From the NCBI RefSeq assembly GCF_004123795.1, contig NZ_MSSM01000020.1, positions 1 through 61,004 of the forward strand: DNA of 61,004 nucleotides, given 5' to 3'. A program made the position numbers and the translations under genes. This document shows positions 49,790 to 58,684 of the stretch, piece by piece. Position 1 is the stretch's first letter. Each line of letters opens with the position of its first letter. This DNA is from Lacticaseibacillus chiayiensis. GTDB taxonomy: Bacteria; Bacillota; Bacilli; Lactobacillales; Lactobacillaceae. Below the pieces are notes generated by a model. It made no database searches. It saw only the letters and a list, made by a program, of their open reading frames with translations, and was not told the origin of the DNA.

Positions 49790-51847
49790 ATGTTGCTAAC
49801 GAATCGTGAACAGGAAATGATCAAAATAATGATGAGTCAACCCGCTGGTGTGAGCCGTGATGAGCTGGAACGACAGTTGGGGGTCAGTCGTCGGACCATT
49901 TACCGTGAACTTTCGCAGCTGGAACATGATATCACCTCATTGAATTTAAAGCTCGACAAAGGCAATGGTAGTTCTTATCGGTTAGTAGGGGACGCAATGG
50001 ATCTGAAAAAGCTATCAGAAACGTTGGCCCAACAACAACAGAACTTGACTTTCGATCCAAGTCAACGACAGAGTGCCTTAATCTTGATGTTATTGAATGC
50101 CGTCGCTCCAAAAACCATGACGGCATTGGCAACAGATGTAGATGTCAGCATCACAACCATTAAACAAGATCTTGATATTCTGGAACCCGCACTTAATGAA
50201 TATCATCTCAAGTTGAATCGACAAAAAGCTGCCGGTATCTGGATTGAAGGGGAGGAAGGCGGTATACGACGCGTGCTTGTTGGCGTGTTAAATGCGGAAA
50301 TTAATCCTTATGTGTTCTTTCGTTTCTTAGATGACCCGCGGCAGCTCTTTGATCCGGTGACCGATTATTTCATCAAATGGCTGCCACAAGAAGAACTGCT
50401 AGCTGCCAACACAGCACTATCTCGAATCAAAGCGCTAGCCGACCTGAGTGACAATCAACGCAAAGCGGTTTTACTCACCGTTGCCGTTAACACGCGTCGG
50501 TCGCGTGAAGACCATCATGTGAAGGCGCAACCCCATTTTGACCAGGAACGGCTGTTTCAGGATCAACAACTGGCACTCCAGTTTCTAGCTGAAATGGATC
50601 CTACTATCCGGGGAAAAGTGCGAGTTGGTGACTATCAGTTTCTGGCAGTTGAACTCAGTAACATCCGTGGTGGCTTAGCCGGTGAACAGGTTGATCCATT
50701 TGATTTGACCATTAATCTGGAAGTCCAAGAATTAATTCGCGAAGTGGCACGAAAATTTCCCGGGAAATTTTCCGGCAATACGCAGCTTTATTCTTCGTTG
50801 CTTGCCCATGTTCAGCGGACAACCGGCGGCGATTGGTTGCCAGGGGTCACGATGACGAATCCGGTGCTTGCTCATTTGCGTGATGACTACCCGGAACTTT
50901 ATCAGGCTGTTCAAGAAGCGGCTGATGTCGTTTTCGGGCGCGGCACCTTTACTGGTAATGCCTTAGGTTATCTGGTTCTATACTTTGCCTCGGTTTTGGA
51001 TCATACGCGAACCGATGCGCCAGTTGCGATTTTGCTAATTACGAGTGATGGTCCCGGTACCGGCAGCTTGATCGCCGGAAAACTACGAGTTCAGGTGCCC
51101 GAAATTCGCAAGATCAAAATTATTCAGGTCAGCGATTTACCCAAGCAACAGCTCGAACACTATGATTTGGTTTTGGCAACCATGCCGTTACCGGGCTTCA
51201 AACACCAATATCTGGTGATCACCCCGATTTTGGGACGTGAAGAAATGGCCGAAATACGCCGATTGGTCCAAAAGGCCACGCCTAAACATGTGCGACCGGC
51301 GAACCAACCCGCGCTGGATCAGACTGTCACAGCATTTGAGAGTCTTAAAACAATGGTGATGGCTGCAGATGGCTTGTTACAACGCTTTGCAGTCAGTGAT
51401 ATGACCGAGCAAACTACAACGATTGCACCGACGATTGACGCAATGCTTAGCCGATTGCCGACTGTTGTTGCCGAAAGATCGGTTGTCAAAGAAGCTTTGC
51501 TTAAACGGCTTGAACTTGCGCCGGTGGGTATTCCCAACACTGGCTTGGCGATGATCCATACTAGCAGCCAAGGGGTCGCCACACCGTATCTTGGCGTCTT
51601 TGATCTAGCAAATCCGTTGCCTTTGCCGGCGATGGACATGGGGACGATCCAATTACAGCGAATTTTGTTACTACTAACTCCGAATCCCGTTCCACAAGAA
51701 ACTTTAACCCTTTTGAGTGCTGTTAGTGCTAAGTTAGTCGCATCACCAGCGAACTTGCGGCTTTTTGAAAAAGGGAACTATAGTCAGTTGTATCAAGTGA
51801 TAACAGAAGTTTTTATGCAAGAAATCCAAAAAATTGATCGAAGGTGA
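49790..51847 (+). CDS. mtlR: MtlR, PRD-containing mannitol operon activator
   Basis: A 685-residue PTS-controlled activator. An HTH of the DeoR-like type (MSQPAGVSRDELERQLGVSR) opens it, a second Mga/HTH_11-like region follows (MTALATDVDVSITTIKQDL), then two PRD domains (about 165-400), an EIIB-Gat-like domain (about 405-490) and an EIIA-like domain to the end. Activity is set by phosphorylation on PRD His and on the EIIB/EIIA-like domains. ATG at 49790 fits homologues; a TTG at 49766 with GAGGT ahead is an alternative. It probably binds the dyad at 47838-47861. It follows mtlA by 35 bp. Confidence 0.92.
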   Translation: MLLTNREQEMIKIMMSQPAGVSRDELERQLGVSRRTIYRELSQLEHDITSLNLKLDKGNGSSYRLVGDAMDLKKLSETLAQQQQNLTFDPSQRQSALILMLLNAVAPKTMTALATDVDVSITTIKQDLDILEPALNEYHLKLNRQKAAGIWIEGEEGGIRRVLVGVLNAEINPYVFFRFLDDPRQLFDPVTDYFIKWLPQEELLAANTALSRIKALADLSDNQRKAVLLTVAVNTRRSREDHHVKAQPHFDQERLFQDQQLALQFLAEMDPTIRGKVRVGDYQFLAVELSNIRGGLAGEQVDPFDLTINLEVQELIREVARKFPGKFSGNTQLYSSLLAHVQRTTGGDWLPGVTMTNPVLAHLRDDYPELYQAVQEAADVVFGRGTFTGNALGYLVLYFASVLDHTRTDAPVAILLITSDGPGTGSLIAGKLRVQVPEIRKIKIIQVSDLPKQQLEHYDLVLATMPLPGFKHQYLVITPILGREEMAEIRRLVQKATPKHVRPANQPALDQTVTAFESLKTMVMAADGLLQRFAVSDMTEQTTTIAPTIDAMLSRLPTVVAERSVVKEALLKRLELAPVGIPNTGLAMIHTSSQGVATPYLGVFDLANPLPLPAMDMGTIQLQRILLLLTPNPVPQETLTLLSAVSAKLVASPANLRLFEKGNYSQLYQVITEVFMQEIQKIDRR

Positions 51848-51851
51848 CATG

Positions 51852-52295
51852 ATGAAGGGACTTGACGTAAATACGATCAAACTTGGTCAGGAAGCAAAGA
51901 CCAAGGACGAAGCCATTCGTCAAGCTGGCCAATTATTGGTCGACAATGGCAATGTTGAACCTGCTTATATTGATTCAATGCTTGATCGTAATCGCGACGT
52001 TTCGGTATACATGGGTAATTTTATTGCAATTCCGCATGGTACTGAGGCTGGTATGAAATATATTAAAAAAACCGGCATTTCGGTTGTTCAATATCCTTGG
52101 GGTGTTGATTGGTCGGAAGATCCCGCTGATGAGAACTTGGTGACAGTTGTATTCGGGATTGCCGGGTTGAACGGTGAACATCTGAAGCTCTTATCACAAA
52201 TCGCGCTGTATTGCAGTGATGTCGAGAATGTCCAGAAACTAGCCGACGCACAAACGCCGGAGGAAATCGTCAATTTACTGAAAGAAGTTGAATAA
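51852..52295 (+). CDS. mtlF: Mannitol PTS EIIA component
   Basis: A 147-residue EIIA of the mannitol/fructose class, which passes phosphate from HPr to EIIB. The active His lies in NFIAIPHGTEAG, and VVQYPWGVDW and VFGIAGLNGEHLKLLSQIA are typical. The gene start overlaps the region after the mtlR stop by only four bases; ATG at 51852 is chosen with GAAGGTG five bases upstream. mtlD follows three bases after its stop. Confidence 0.94.
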   Translation: MKGLDVNTIKLGQEAKTKDEAIRQAGQLLVDNGNVEPAYIDSMLDRNRDVSVYMGNFIAIPHGTEAGMKYIKKTGISVVQYPWGVDWSEDPADENLVTVVFGIAGLNGEHLKLLSQIALYCSDVENVQKLADAQTPEEIVNLLKEVE

Positions 52296-52298
52296 ATT

Positions 52299-53453
52299 AT
52301 GATGGAAGCAGTACATTTTGGTGCAGGAAATATTGGTCGCGGGTTTATCGGTGAAACACTTGCCGCAAACGGCTTCAAGATTAATTTTGTCGATGTTAAT
52401 GAGACGATTATCGATGCGTTGAACCAGCGTGGGGAATATACGATCACGCTGGCAGCTCCGGGTGAGAAAAAGATTCACGTGGACAATGTTGACGGTTTGA
52501 ACAATGCCAAGGATCCAGAAGCAGTTGTGAAGGCGATTGCCCAGGCCGATTTGGTGACGACCGCCATTGGCCCGAAAATTCTGCCGATTATTGCGCCGCT
52601 CATTGCGCAAGGATTGCAGGCCCGTGCCGCTGCCAACAATCACCAACCGCTCGATGTGATCGCATGTGAAAACATGATTGGCGGTTCCCAATCGCTTAAA
52701 AAGAACGTATATGAACATCTCGATGACGCCGGCAAGACCTTTACCGATACGTATATTGGCTTCCCTAATGCGGCAGTTGACCGCATTGTGCCGCAACAAA
52801 AACATGACGATCCGCTAGCGGTGAGTGTCGAAGACTTCAAAGAATGGGTTGTTGACGAAAGCCAGATGAAGAACAAGGATCTGAAGCTAAAGACGGTTGA
52901 TTACGTGCCAGATCTTGAACCGTACATTGAGCGGAAACTCTTTTCGGTCAACACTGGGCATGCTACCACCGCATATACGGGCAAGTATCTTGGTTACACA
53001 ACGATTGGCGACGCGATCAAGGATCCGAAAGTCTTCAATCAGGCAAAAGGCGCATTGACCGAAACGCGGTCGTTGTTGCTCGCCGAGTTCAAGAACTTTA
53101 ACGAAAAGGAACTCGAAACCTATCAAAATCGGGTGTTGCAACGGTTCCAGAATCCCTACATTTCCGATGATATTTCTCGGGTTGCCCGCACGCCGATCCG
53201 CAAGTTAGGCTATAACGAACGCTTCATCCGGCCGATTCGTGAATTAAAAGAACGCGGATTGGATTACAGCGTTTTGATGGACACTGTTGGTATGATGTTC
53301 CATTACGTTGAACCAAACGATGCTGAAGCGGTTAAACTTCAGGCCATGCTAAAAGATCAGCCGCTAGTTGACGTGATTAAAGCGGTCACGGGATTGAAAG
53401 ATGCTGCTTTGATTGATGAAGTCGAAGCCAGCGTCAAATCGAAGGATCGTTAA
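52299..53453 (+). CDS. mtlD: Mannitol-1-phosphate 5-dehydrogenase
   Basis: A 384-residue long-chain polyol dehydrogenase that oxidises mannitol-1-phosphate to fructose-6-phosphate with NAD+. The Rossmann motif [15 protein letters not shown] is at residues 3-17, and the catalytic Lys region reads [18 protein letters not shown]. It is the last gene of the mtl operon, followed by a terminator. Lactobacilli use it both to grow on mannitol and, in reverse, to regenerate NAD+. Confidence 0.96.
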   Translation: MMEAVHFGAGNIGRGFIGETLAANGFKINFVDVNETIIDALNQRGEYTITLAAPGEKKIHVDNVDGLNNAKDPEAVVKAIAQADLVTTAIGPKILPIIAPLIAQGLQARAAANNHQPLDVIACENMIGGSQSLKKNVYEHLDDAGKTFTDTYIGFPNAAVDRIVPQQKHDDPLAVSVEDFKEWVVDESQMKNKDLKLKTVDYVPDLEPYIERKLFSVNTGHATTAYTGKYLGYTTIGDAIKDPKVFNQAKGALTETRSLLLAEFKNFNEKELETYQNRVLQRFQNPYISDDISRVARTPIRKLGYNERFIRPIRELKERGLDYSVLMDTVGMMFHYVEPNDAEAVKLQAMLKDQPLVDVIKAVTGLKDAALIDEVEASVKSKDR

Positions 53454-53478
53454 AAATCACAATGAAAACAAACGATTA

Positions 53479-53509
53479 GGTTGTCAGGTACGTCACTGGC
53501 AGCCTTTTT
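53479..53509 (+). terminator. mtl operon terminator
   Basis: GGTTGTCAG/CTGGCAGCC stem followed by five T. Confidence 0.8.
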
Positions 53510-53571
53510 GCGTTAATATGGGAATAACCTTTTTAATGCGAAAGTAATGAAGGAAAACAGGAGGTATCTGT

Positions 53572-54525
53572 ATGGCTGATGAAGACGAAATGTTGGCGAG
53601 GATTCAAGCAGTCTGGGCGCAAACTGGTGCTCGCGATAAGGCACGTTATGCCAATGAGCGGGTTCCGGAAAATGTTCACTGGGAGACAGAATATCGGTAT
53701 GAAAACTCGGCTGATCCGCAACAGACCTTAAATCTGTACTACCCGGCAAAACGGCGGAATGCGACATTGCCAACTGTGATTGATGTGCACGGCGGCGGCT
53801 GGTTTTATGGCGATCGGAATCTCAACCAAAACTATTGTCGTTACTTGGCGAGTCAGGGTTATGCCGTGATGGGAATGGGTTATCGGTTGTTGCCGGAAGT
53901 TGATGTTCGCGGCCAGATTCAAGACATCTTTTCGAGTCTGCGCTGGTTGTCGCATTATGGTCCTCAGCGCGGATTTGACCTTGACCATGTCCTCCTGACC
54001 GGCGACTCGGCAGGCGGCCATCTAGCGTCCTTAGTTGCTTGCATTCAGCAAAGTGAGGAGCTGCAGGAACTGTTCGGTGTGAGCCGGGTTAATTTCAACT
54101 TCACCTTGGTTGCTTTGGTTTGTCCGGTAGCTGAACCAGGCAAATTGCCGGAAGCAGCAGGCGATATGAGTGAGATGGCATCGTTTTATCTAGATAAGCT
54201 TAGCGGCGGGGATAAGGCGTTGGCGGAACATTTGAATTTCTCGCAGGTGGCGAAGGGCTTGGAGTTGCCGCCGTTCATGTTAATTGGCGGGCAAAATGAT
54301 AGCTTCTACTTACAAAGTCAGGCCTTATTGCAAGTCTTCGACGCCAATAAAGTCACCTACACGACTAAGCTGTGGCCTGCTAGTGCTGGGCCGCACCTCA
54401 AGCACGTCTTCAATGTCCAGCACTGGGAATGGCCGGAAAGTATTGAAACAAATCTAGCCATGCTACGGACATTTGACGACCTCAGCAAGCAGCATGACGA
54501 AGCCGATGAAGACGAATTTGATTAA
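53572..54525 (+). CDS. Alpha/beta hydrolase of the HSL/esterase type
   Basis: A 317-residue serine esterase. The oxyanion-hole motif HGGGW (about 74-78) and the nucleophile elbow GDSAGG (about 144-149, Ser146) mark the hormone-sensitive-lipase-like family; Asp in GGQNDSFYL and His in PHLKHVF complete the triad. There is no signal peptide, so it is cytosolic. AGGAGGTATCTG precedes the ATG. The C terminus is very acidic (DDLSKQHDEADEDEFD). The likely substrates are short-chain esters; it is monocistronic. Confidence 0.88.
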   Translation: MADEDEMLARIQAVWAQTGARDKARYANERVPENVHWETEYRYENSADPQQTLNLYYPAKRRNATLPTVIDVHGGGWFYGDRNLNQNYCRYLASQGYAVMGMGYRLLPEVDVRGQIQDIFSSLRWLSHYGPQRGFDLDHVLLTGDSAGGHLASLVACIQQSEELQELFGVSRVNFNFTLVALVCPVAEPGKLPEAAGDMSEMASFYLDKLSGGDKALAEHLNFSQVAKGLELPPFMLIGGQNDSFYLQSQALLQVFDANKVTYTTKLWPASAGPHLKHVFNVQHWEWPESIETNLAMLRTFDDLSKQHDEADEDEFD

Positions 54526-54577
54526 CTGACGGTTAGCGGAACATGTTGAGCTAGACGATAGTTGAACAATCACCACG

Positions 54578-54616
54578 AAAAAACGCTTGGATGAGTTGCA
54601 GCATCCAAGCGTTTTT
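54578..54616. terminator. Bidirectional terminator between two hydrolase genes
   Basis: Perfect stem AAACGCTTGGATG/CATCCAAGCGTTT with A-run and T-run at either end. Confidence 0.93.
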
Positions 54617-54640
54617 ACTATGAAGATTAATTGAATGGTT

Positions 54641-55570
54641 CTAAAAGAAAATATCCAGGAACCGCTTGACGTGTGCCTGATACGCCGCTGGATTGACCCA
54701 GTAGCTCTCCGCATGGGCGGCACCGGGAACGATCCATAATGCCTTGGGACCAGCTGAGGCAGCATAATTCTGGCGGCCCATTTCAGTTGGCACGTAAACA
54801 TCATTAGCACCATGAATGACGAAAAGTGGCAAGCGATTGTGCGTCAATGCTTGGCGAACATTGACAACACGAAGAGGATAGCCCAGTCGCCGGTAGTTGA
54901 TAAAGCTTGCCAACGGAACTATCGGCATTGGAGGTAAGTGGAACTGCTTTTTAAGCAAGTACGCTAATTCCGTTTCAACATCCGTGTAGCCGCAATCTTC
55001 AATCACTGCCTTGACTTGTTTAGGCAGGCTAGGCTCACTGGCGACCAACGAAACCGTCGCGCCGCCCATGCTGGTGCCAAACAGCAGTAACTTCGCGTCA
55101 TTGCCCAGACGATCGAGAATGCGCTGCAGCCAGCCAAGGTAGTCGAGACGATCCAACCAACCAAAACTAATGTATTCGCCATCTGATTCACCATGGCCAC
55201 GATCGTCTGGTAGCAAGACATTAAAGCCTAAGTCGTAAAACATATGGGCGAAGTTGCTCATGGTAATGCCGGTGCCTTTGTACCCGTGACCGATAATGAC
55301 AGCTTTTTTACTACCGGGATGAGGGAGCCACAGTGCTTCAAGGCGTTGGTTGTCCGGGGCAGTCATATGCCAGGCTTCGATGTGGCGCTGGCTTTCAACC
55401 CAATGGACATGCTTGTAATATAACGGAGCATATTTTTGCATGGAGCTGCGTGCGTCCGGAATATAATTAATTCGGCGAAATGCATATTGATAAAAACGCT
55501 CAGCAGTTGCTAAGGTGCCCGCTGACAGTAACAACGGGGTTGCAAGGCCGATCAAATGGCTTTGTTTCAT
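54641..55570 (-). CDS. Membrane-anchored alpha/beta hydrolase
   Basis: A 309-residue hydrolase with an N-terminal hydrophobic anchor (LIGLATPLLLSAGTLATA). Motifs: oxyanion GHGYKGTG, DDRGHGESDG, nucleophile elbow FGTSMGG, Asp in VIHGANDVYVP and His in GAAHAESY. It resembles Firmicute YqkD/YjfP-like hydrolases that act on acyl or peptidyl esters outside the membrane. Met at 55570 is chosen with GGAGGG upstream. It is monocistronic and converges on the cytosolic esterase gene. The substrate is unknown. Confidence 0.86.
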   Translation of the reverse strand: MKQSHLIGLATPLLLSAGTLATAERFYQYAFRRINYIPDARSSMQKYAPLYYKHVHWVESQRHIEAWHMTAPDNQRLEALWLPHPGSKKAVIIGHGYKGTGITMSNFAHMFYDLGFNVLLPDDRGHGESDGEYISFGWLDRLDYLGWLQRILDRLGNDAKLLLFGTSMGGATVSLVASEPSLPKQVKAVIEDCGYTDVETELAYLLKKQFHLPPMPIVPLASFINYRRLGYPLRVVNVRQALTHNRLPLFVIHGANDVYVPTEMGRQNYAASAGPKALWIVPGAAHAESYWVNPAAYQAHVKRFLDIFF

Positions 55571-55725
55571 GATAAAGAACCCTCCATTTCCGAGTCTTGC
55601 AGTTGGATCAAAGCATGGCAAATGCTAAAGCCAATGTTGGCTGAAGCCTTGCTTATGAAGCTGCAAATGTTCTGCTATCACTTTAACTCATTAGATAACC
55701 AGTCGCAATTTCTTGTTTTTTCTCG

Positions 55726-55731
55726 TATAAT
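55726..55731 (+). promoter_or_regulatory. -10 element of the prs gene
   Basis: Consensus TATAAT 40 bases before the prs start; a weak -35 (TCGCAA) stands at 17 bp. Confidence 0.5.
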
Positions 55732-55770
55732 AGCGGTACAGACCGTTAAATATGAATAAGGGAGAAATCG

Positions 55771-56691
55771 ATGCACGAATTAAAGTTGTTCAGTCTCAAT
55801 GGTAACCGTCCATTAGCTGAAAAGATTGCGGAAGAAGTCGGTTTACCGCTGTCGCCAGCTAGCGTCAAACACTTTGCCGATGGTGAGATCCAAGTCGAAT
55901 TGCCGGAAAGTGTTCGCGGTGCTGATGTTTATGCGATCCAGTCAGTCTCTGATCCGGTGAACGAGAACTTCATGGAGCTCATGATCATGGTTGACGCCTT
56001 GCGCCGCGCCAGTGCCCACCATATTAACGTTGTCATTTCATATTATGGGTACGCGCGTGCTGATCGTAAAGCGCGATCACGGGAACCGATCACTGCCAAA
56101 TTAGTCGCTAACCTGTTGGAAATGGATGGCGTCGATCGCATTGTGGCAGTCGAACTGCATGCCGACCAGATTCAAGGGTTCTTTGATATTCCAGTTGACC
56201 ATCTCAAGGCACACCGGTTGCTTGGCAACTACTTTAAAAAACTGAATCTTGGCGACAATGTGGTGGTTATTGCTCCGGATCACAGCGGTACCAAGCAGGC
56301 CCGAGCGTTGGCTGAAGAGTTACATACGCCCATTGCGATCGTCGATAAGCGTGACCAAGATCATATCGGCGTCATCGGTAACGTTGAAGGTATGCACGCC
56401 ATCATCATTGATGACCTGATCGATACCGGCGACCGGATCGTTGATTCCTATAAGGCCTTAACTGAAGCTGGCGCCCTAGACGTCTACGCCACTGCGACCC
56501 ACGGTGTTTTCTCACGCGGCGCAGTTGATCGAATCAAGCACTTAGGATTGAAAAAGGTTGTCATCACCGACACCATTCAACTCGCCCCCAAGCATCAATT
56601 CGACGGACTGGTACAGATTTCCGTTGGACCGATGTTAGGCAAGGCCATTAAGTTGATTAATAGTAATCAGTCGATTCATGTTTTGTTTTAA
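55771..56691 (+). CDS. prs: Ribose-phosphate pyrophosphokinase
   Basis: A 306-residue PRPP synthetase that transfers pyrophosphate from ATP to ribose-5-phosphate, feeding nucleotide, histidine and tryptophan synthesis. Motifs: YYGYARADRKARSREPITAKL with the flexible loop, VAVELHADQIQGFFDIPVDHL and the PRPP-binding IIDDLIDTGDRIV. Slightly shorter than the ~320-residue housekeeping form usually next to glmU, it is probably the second PRPP synthetase of lactobacilli. GGGAGAAA precedes the ATG; it is monocistronic. Confidence 0.94.
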   Translation: MHELKLFSLNGNRPLAEKIAEEVGLPLSPASVKHFADGEIQVELPESVRGADVYAIQSVSDPVNENFMELMIMVDALRRASAHHINVVISYYGYARADRKARSREPITAKLVANLLEMDGVDRIVAVELHADQIQGFFDIPVDHLKAHRLLGNYFKKLNLGDNVVVIAPDHSGTKQARALAEELHTPIAIVDKRDQDHIGVIGNVEGMHAIIIDDLIDTGDRIVDSYKALTEAGALDVYATATHGVFSRGAVDRIKHLGLKKVVITDTIQLAPKHQFDGLVQISVGPMLGKAIKLINSNQSIHVLF

Positions 56692-56736
56692 TCGTTGGGT
56701 TGTTGTTAGTTACATAAAATGACAACTTTATTTTTA

Positions 56737-56775
56737 GGCCGGACTTCATTCAAACGAATGGAATCCGGCTTTTTT
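56737..56775 (+). terminator. prs terminator
   Basis: Stem GCCGGACTTCATTC/GAATGGAATCCGGC followed by six T. Confidence 0.9.
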
Positions 56776-56922
56776 AATAAGTGCGCTTTTGACGAAAGAT
56801 TCTACGTTGCGAGTTAATGGCGTCTCACAAATGTCCGAGTTTGAGGTCGAGTAACTTGAGGACCTTCCTTGTAGAATGAATGGTGAAGGCAAGTGCGTTA
56901 GAAGGAACGAGATGACAAAATT

Positions 56923-57594
56923 ATGAAAAAAGTGAAGGTCGTTGTGCTGAATCCGTTTGCATGGATCCTGATTATCTGTACTGGGTTGGAGTTTTGGAAA
57001 GATAATAACCCACTTGTGTTGGATTACATGCAGAGTCATAGTTTGAACGTTCCCATGTTAGTTTTTGACGGCCAATATTATCGGTTGGTGACTTCGCTTT
57101 TTCTGCATAAGGATCCAGGTCATTTAATCGGTAATATGGTATCACTGGCCATTTTAAGCTGGCTCGTGTGGAAACTTGTCAGCAAGAAGCAGTACCTTGT
57201 CATTCTTCTGGTTTCTGGCGTCATTGGTAATTTACTGGCGGATATTTTCGTGACTTACCTGTTTCACCTCAAAGAGAACATCTGGCCAATTTTTGCCAGT
57301 GATGGTTACCTCACCGGTATTGTCGGTTTTTCTACCGCTATTGCAGGATTGTTTATATTTACGCTCATCACCTTCTTCGCCGTCTATTGGCGACATCTGA
57401 AAGCAGTAAAAGGTAGATTGATCGTCATGGTTATTTTCGTAGTCTTGACAATTGGGGATGTCATTCTTGGATTTCAGGATTCAACCGGACTGACTATGAC
57501 GGCTTATGTGCATACTGGCGGAGGCCTTGTTGGGGGCTTGTTTGGCATTTGGTACGTCAAGAAAGAAAGACGTCAAAGGCTTGATCGTGCATAG
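56923..57594 (+). CDS. Rhomboid-like membrane protein
   Basis: A 223-residue protein with six membrane helices. YRLVTSLFLHKDPGHLIGNMVSL matches the rhomboid motif in which His and Asn stabilise the oxyanion. The catalytic helix normally reads G-x-S-G; here it is GFSTAIAGL, with Ser kept and Gly replaced by Thr. The partner His is in AYVHTGGGLVGGLFG. So the Ser-His dyad may be intact but the motif is off-consensus; activity is uncertain. GAAGGAACGAGATG lies before the ATG at a loose spacing. It is monocistronic between prs and the tRNA gene. Confidence 0.75.
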   Translation: MKKVKVVVLNPFAWILIICTGLEFWKDNNPLVLDYMQSHSLNVPMLVFDGQYYRLVTSLFLHKDPGHLIGNMVSLAILSWLVWKLVSKKQYLVILLVSGVIGNLLADIFVTYLFHLKENIWPIFASDGYLTGIVGFSTAIAGLFIFTLITFFAVYWRHLKAVKGRLIVMVIFVVLTIGDVILGFQDSTGLTMTAYVHTGGGLVGGLFGIWYVKKERRQRLDRA

Positions 57595-57737
57595 ATGCTA
57601 GCTAGGCTAAAGAAGTTGGGTCGTTAAAACTGATGGAGCTAGCGCGAAAGGCCGAAGCAACTTTCAAGATTAATCAGAATATAGACTAGGCTGGCATCTC
57701 TATGGGACAACAAATTCAAAAAATATTCGCAAAACAC

Positions 57738-57766
57738 TTGCGCCAGTAAGGGGTACATGATATTAT
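57738..57766 (+). promoter_or_regulatory. Promoter of the tRNA-Lys gene
   Basis: TTGCGC (57738-57743), 17-bp spacer, TATTAT (57761-57766), 35 bases before the tRNA 5' end. Confidence 0.55.
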
Positions 57767-57801
57767 ATTTAAGTCGTGAAGCGCGACAGACACAAACCAA
57801 T

Positions 57802-57875
57802 GGGTGGTTAGCTCAGCTGGCAGAGCAACGGACTCTTAATCCGTGGGTCCAGGGTTCGACTCCCCTGACCACCCA
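57802..57875 (+). tRNA. tRNA-Lys, anticodon CTT
   Basis: Cloverleaf: acceptor GGGTGGT/ACCACCC, D arm GCTC/GAGC, anticodon stem ACGGA/TCCGT with loop CTCTTAA (anticodon CTT), T stem CAGGG/CCCTG, discriminator A; CCA is not encoded. The T loop has eight bases (TTCGACTC) instead of seven because of an extra C in a C4 run. The integrated element to the right appears to use this gene as its attachment site. Confidence 0.9.
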
Positions 57876-57888
57876 GAATAGCGTTATC

Positions 57889-57936
57889 AACCAGTAGCAA
57901 ACGTTGTCAAAACAGCGTCGTTACTGGTTTTTATTT
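57889..57936 (+). terminator. Terminator-like hairpin after the tRNA
   Basis: AACCAGTA...TACTGGTT arms (with ACG/CGT inner pairs) followed by T-rich DNA; it would end the tRNA transcript. Confidence 0.65.
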
Positions 57937-57942
57937 TAACCA

Positions 57943-57997
57943 GATTATCACTGGTTGTCATTGATTATCAATAAAAGAAAACCACGAGAAAACCACG
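57943..57997. repeat. Short direct repeats, candidate integrase arm sites
   Basis: GATTATCA at 57943-57950 and 57963-57970; AAAACCACG at 57978-57986 and 57989-57997 (11-bp period). Tyrosine-recombinase arm sites usually appear as such short tandem repeats beside the core. Confidence 0.4.
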
Positions 57998-58019
57998 GAG
58001 TTCATTTCTGCTAGGCAGG

Positions 58020-58053
58020 CGGTGGCCGTCCATTATGGGCGGCTATTTTTGTG
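58020..58053 (+). terminator. Terminator-like hairpin
   Basis: GCCGTCC-ATTAT-GGGCGGC stem followed by TATTTTTG. No gene that it would serve was found just upstream. Confidence 0.5.
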
Positions 58054-58240
58054 CTTTCAGAAAACTCTATCGTCTGCTATACTGTGGTGCCTTACATAAA
58101 TACGTGACTTGCTTCAAAACAGCAAATGATTGCATACGTAATCCTAAGCTGCTAAGGCTGATTATTTTACATTCTAATGGTTGTGTGTCTATAATTAAAT
58201 CGTGCAAGAGATATTCAATTTAATTGAAGGAGGAATTATT

Positions 58241-58489
58241 ATGCATTTTCTTTGGGCTTTAATTGTTGGTGCTATTATTGGTGCAATTGCTGGTGCTATC
58301 ACTAGCAAAGGAAAATCGATGGGCTGGTTTGCTAATATCATCGCAGGGTTAGTAGGTTCTGCTATTGGTGAAGGGCTTTTAGGCCATTGGGGGCCACAAC
58401 TGGCAGGAATGGCTTTGATTCCATCAATTATCGGGGCAGTTATTGTTGTTGCCGTGGTCTCCTTCTTTGTTGGCAGATCCAAAGACTGA
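58241..58489 (+). CDS. GlsB/YeaQ/YmgE-family membrane protein
   Basis: An 82-residue membrane protein of the transglycosylase-associated (GlsB/YeaQ/YmgE) family, found in stress-response operons. Three helices: about 3-20 (LIVGAIIGAIAGAIT), 27-45 and 54-77, rich in Gly and Ala as typical. ATG at 58241 is chosen, with GAAGGAGGA seven bases upstream; the longer open frame has no ribosome site. A 46-residue gene follows 15 bases downstream in the same unit. Confidence 0.85.
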   Translation: MHFLWALIVGAIIGAIAGAITSKGKSMGWFANIIAGLVGSAIGEGLLGHWGPQLAGMALIPSIIGAVIVVAVVSFFVGRSKD

Positions 58490-58504
58490 TAGGAGGACAA
58501 CTTT

Positions 58505-58645
58505 ATGGACGCTTTAAAAGCTGCATTTAAGTTTATGGTTGCTAGTACTCTAATCGTTGGCGGTGTTTTAGTTGCAGGTACAGTCTTCGCAGCTAAGGGC
58601 ATTGATAATGCTGGAGATAAACTACAAGAAAAGCTACATGACTAA
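58505..58645 (+). CDS. Small single-helix protein, 46 residues
   Basis: A 46-residue protein: an amphipathic N terminus (MDALKAAFKFM), a membrane helix (about 12-29, VASTLIVGGVLVAGTVF) and a charged tail (KGIDNAGDKLQEKLHD). It could also be read as a signal-peptide-like segment ending FAA. AGGAGGA precedes the ATG by about nine bases. It is cotranscribed with the YeaQ-like gene and followed by a terminator. I do not recognise a family. Confidence 0.6.
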   Translation: MDALKAAFKFMVASTLIVGGVLVAGTVFAAKGIDNAGDKLQEKLHD

Positions 58646-58647
58646 CA

Positions 58648-58684
58648 CAAAATAGTCACTTCGCTATGAGGTGGCTATTTTTGT
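58648..58684 (+). terminator. Terminator of the YeaQ-like unit
   Basis: AAAATAGTCACTTC/GAGGTGGCTATTTTT stem with T-run, directly after the stop. Confidence 0.85.
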
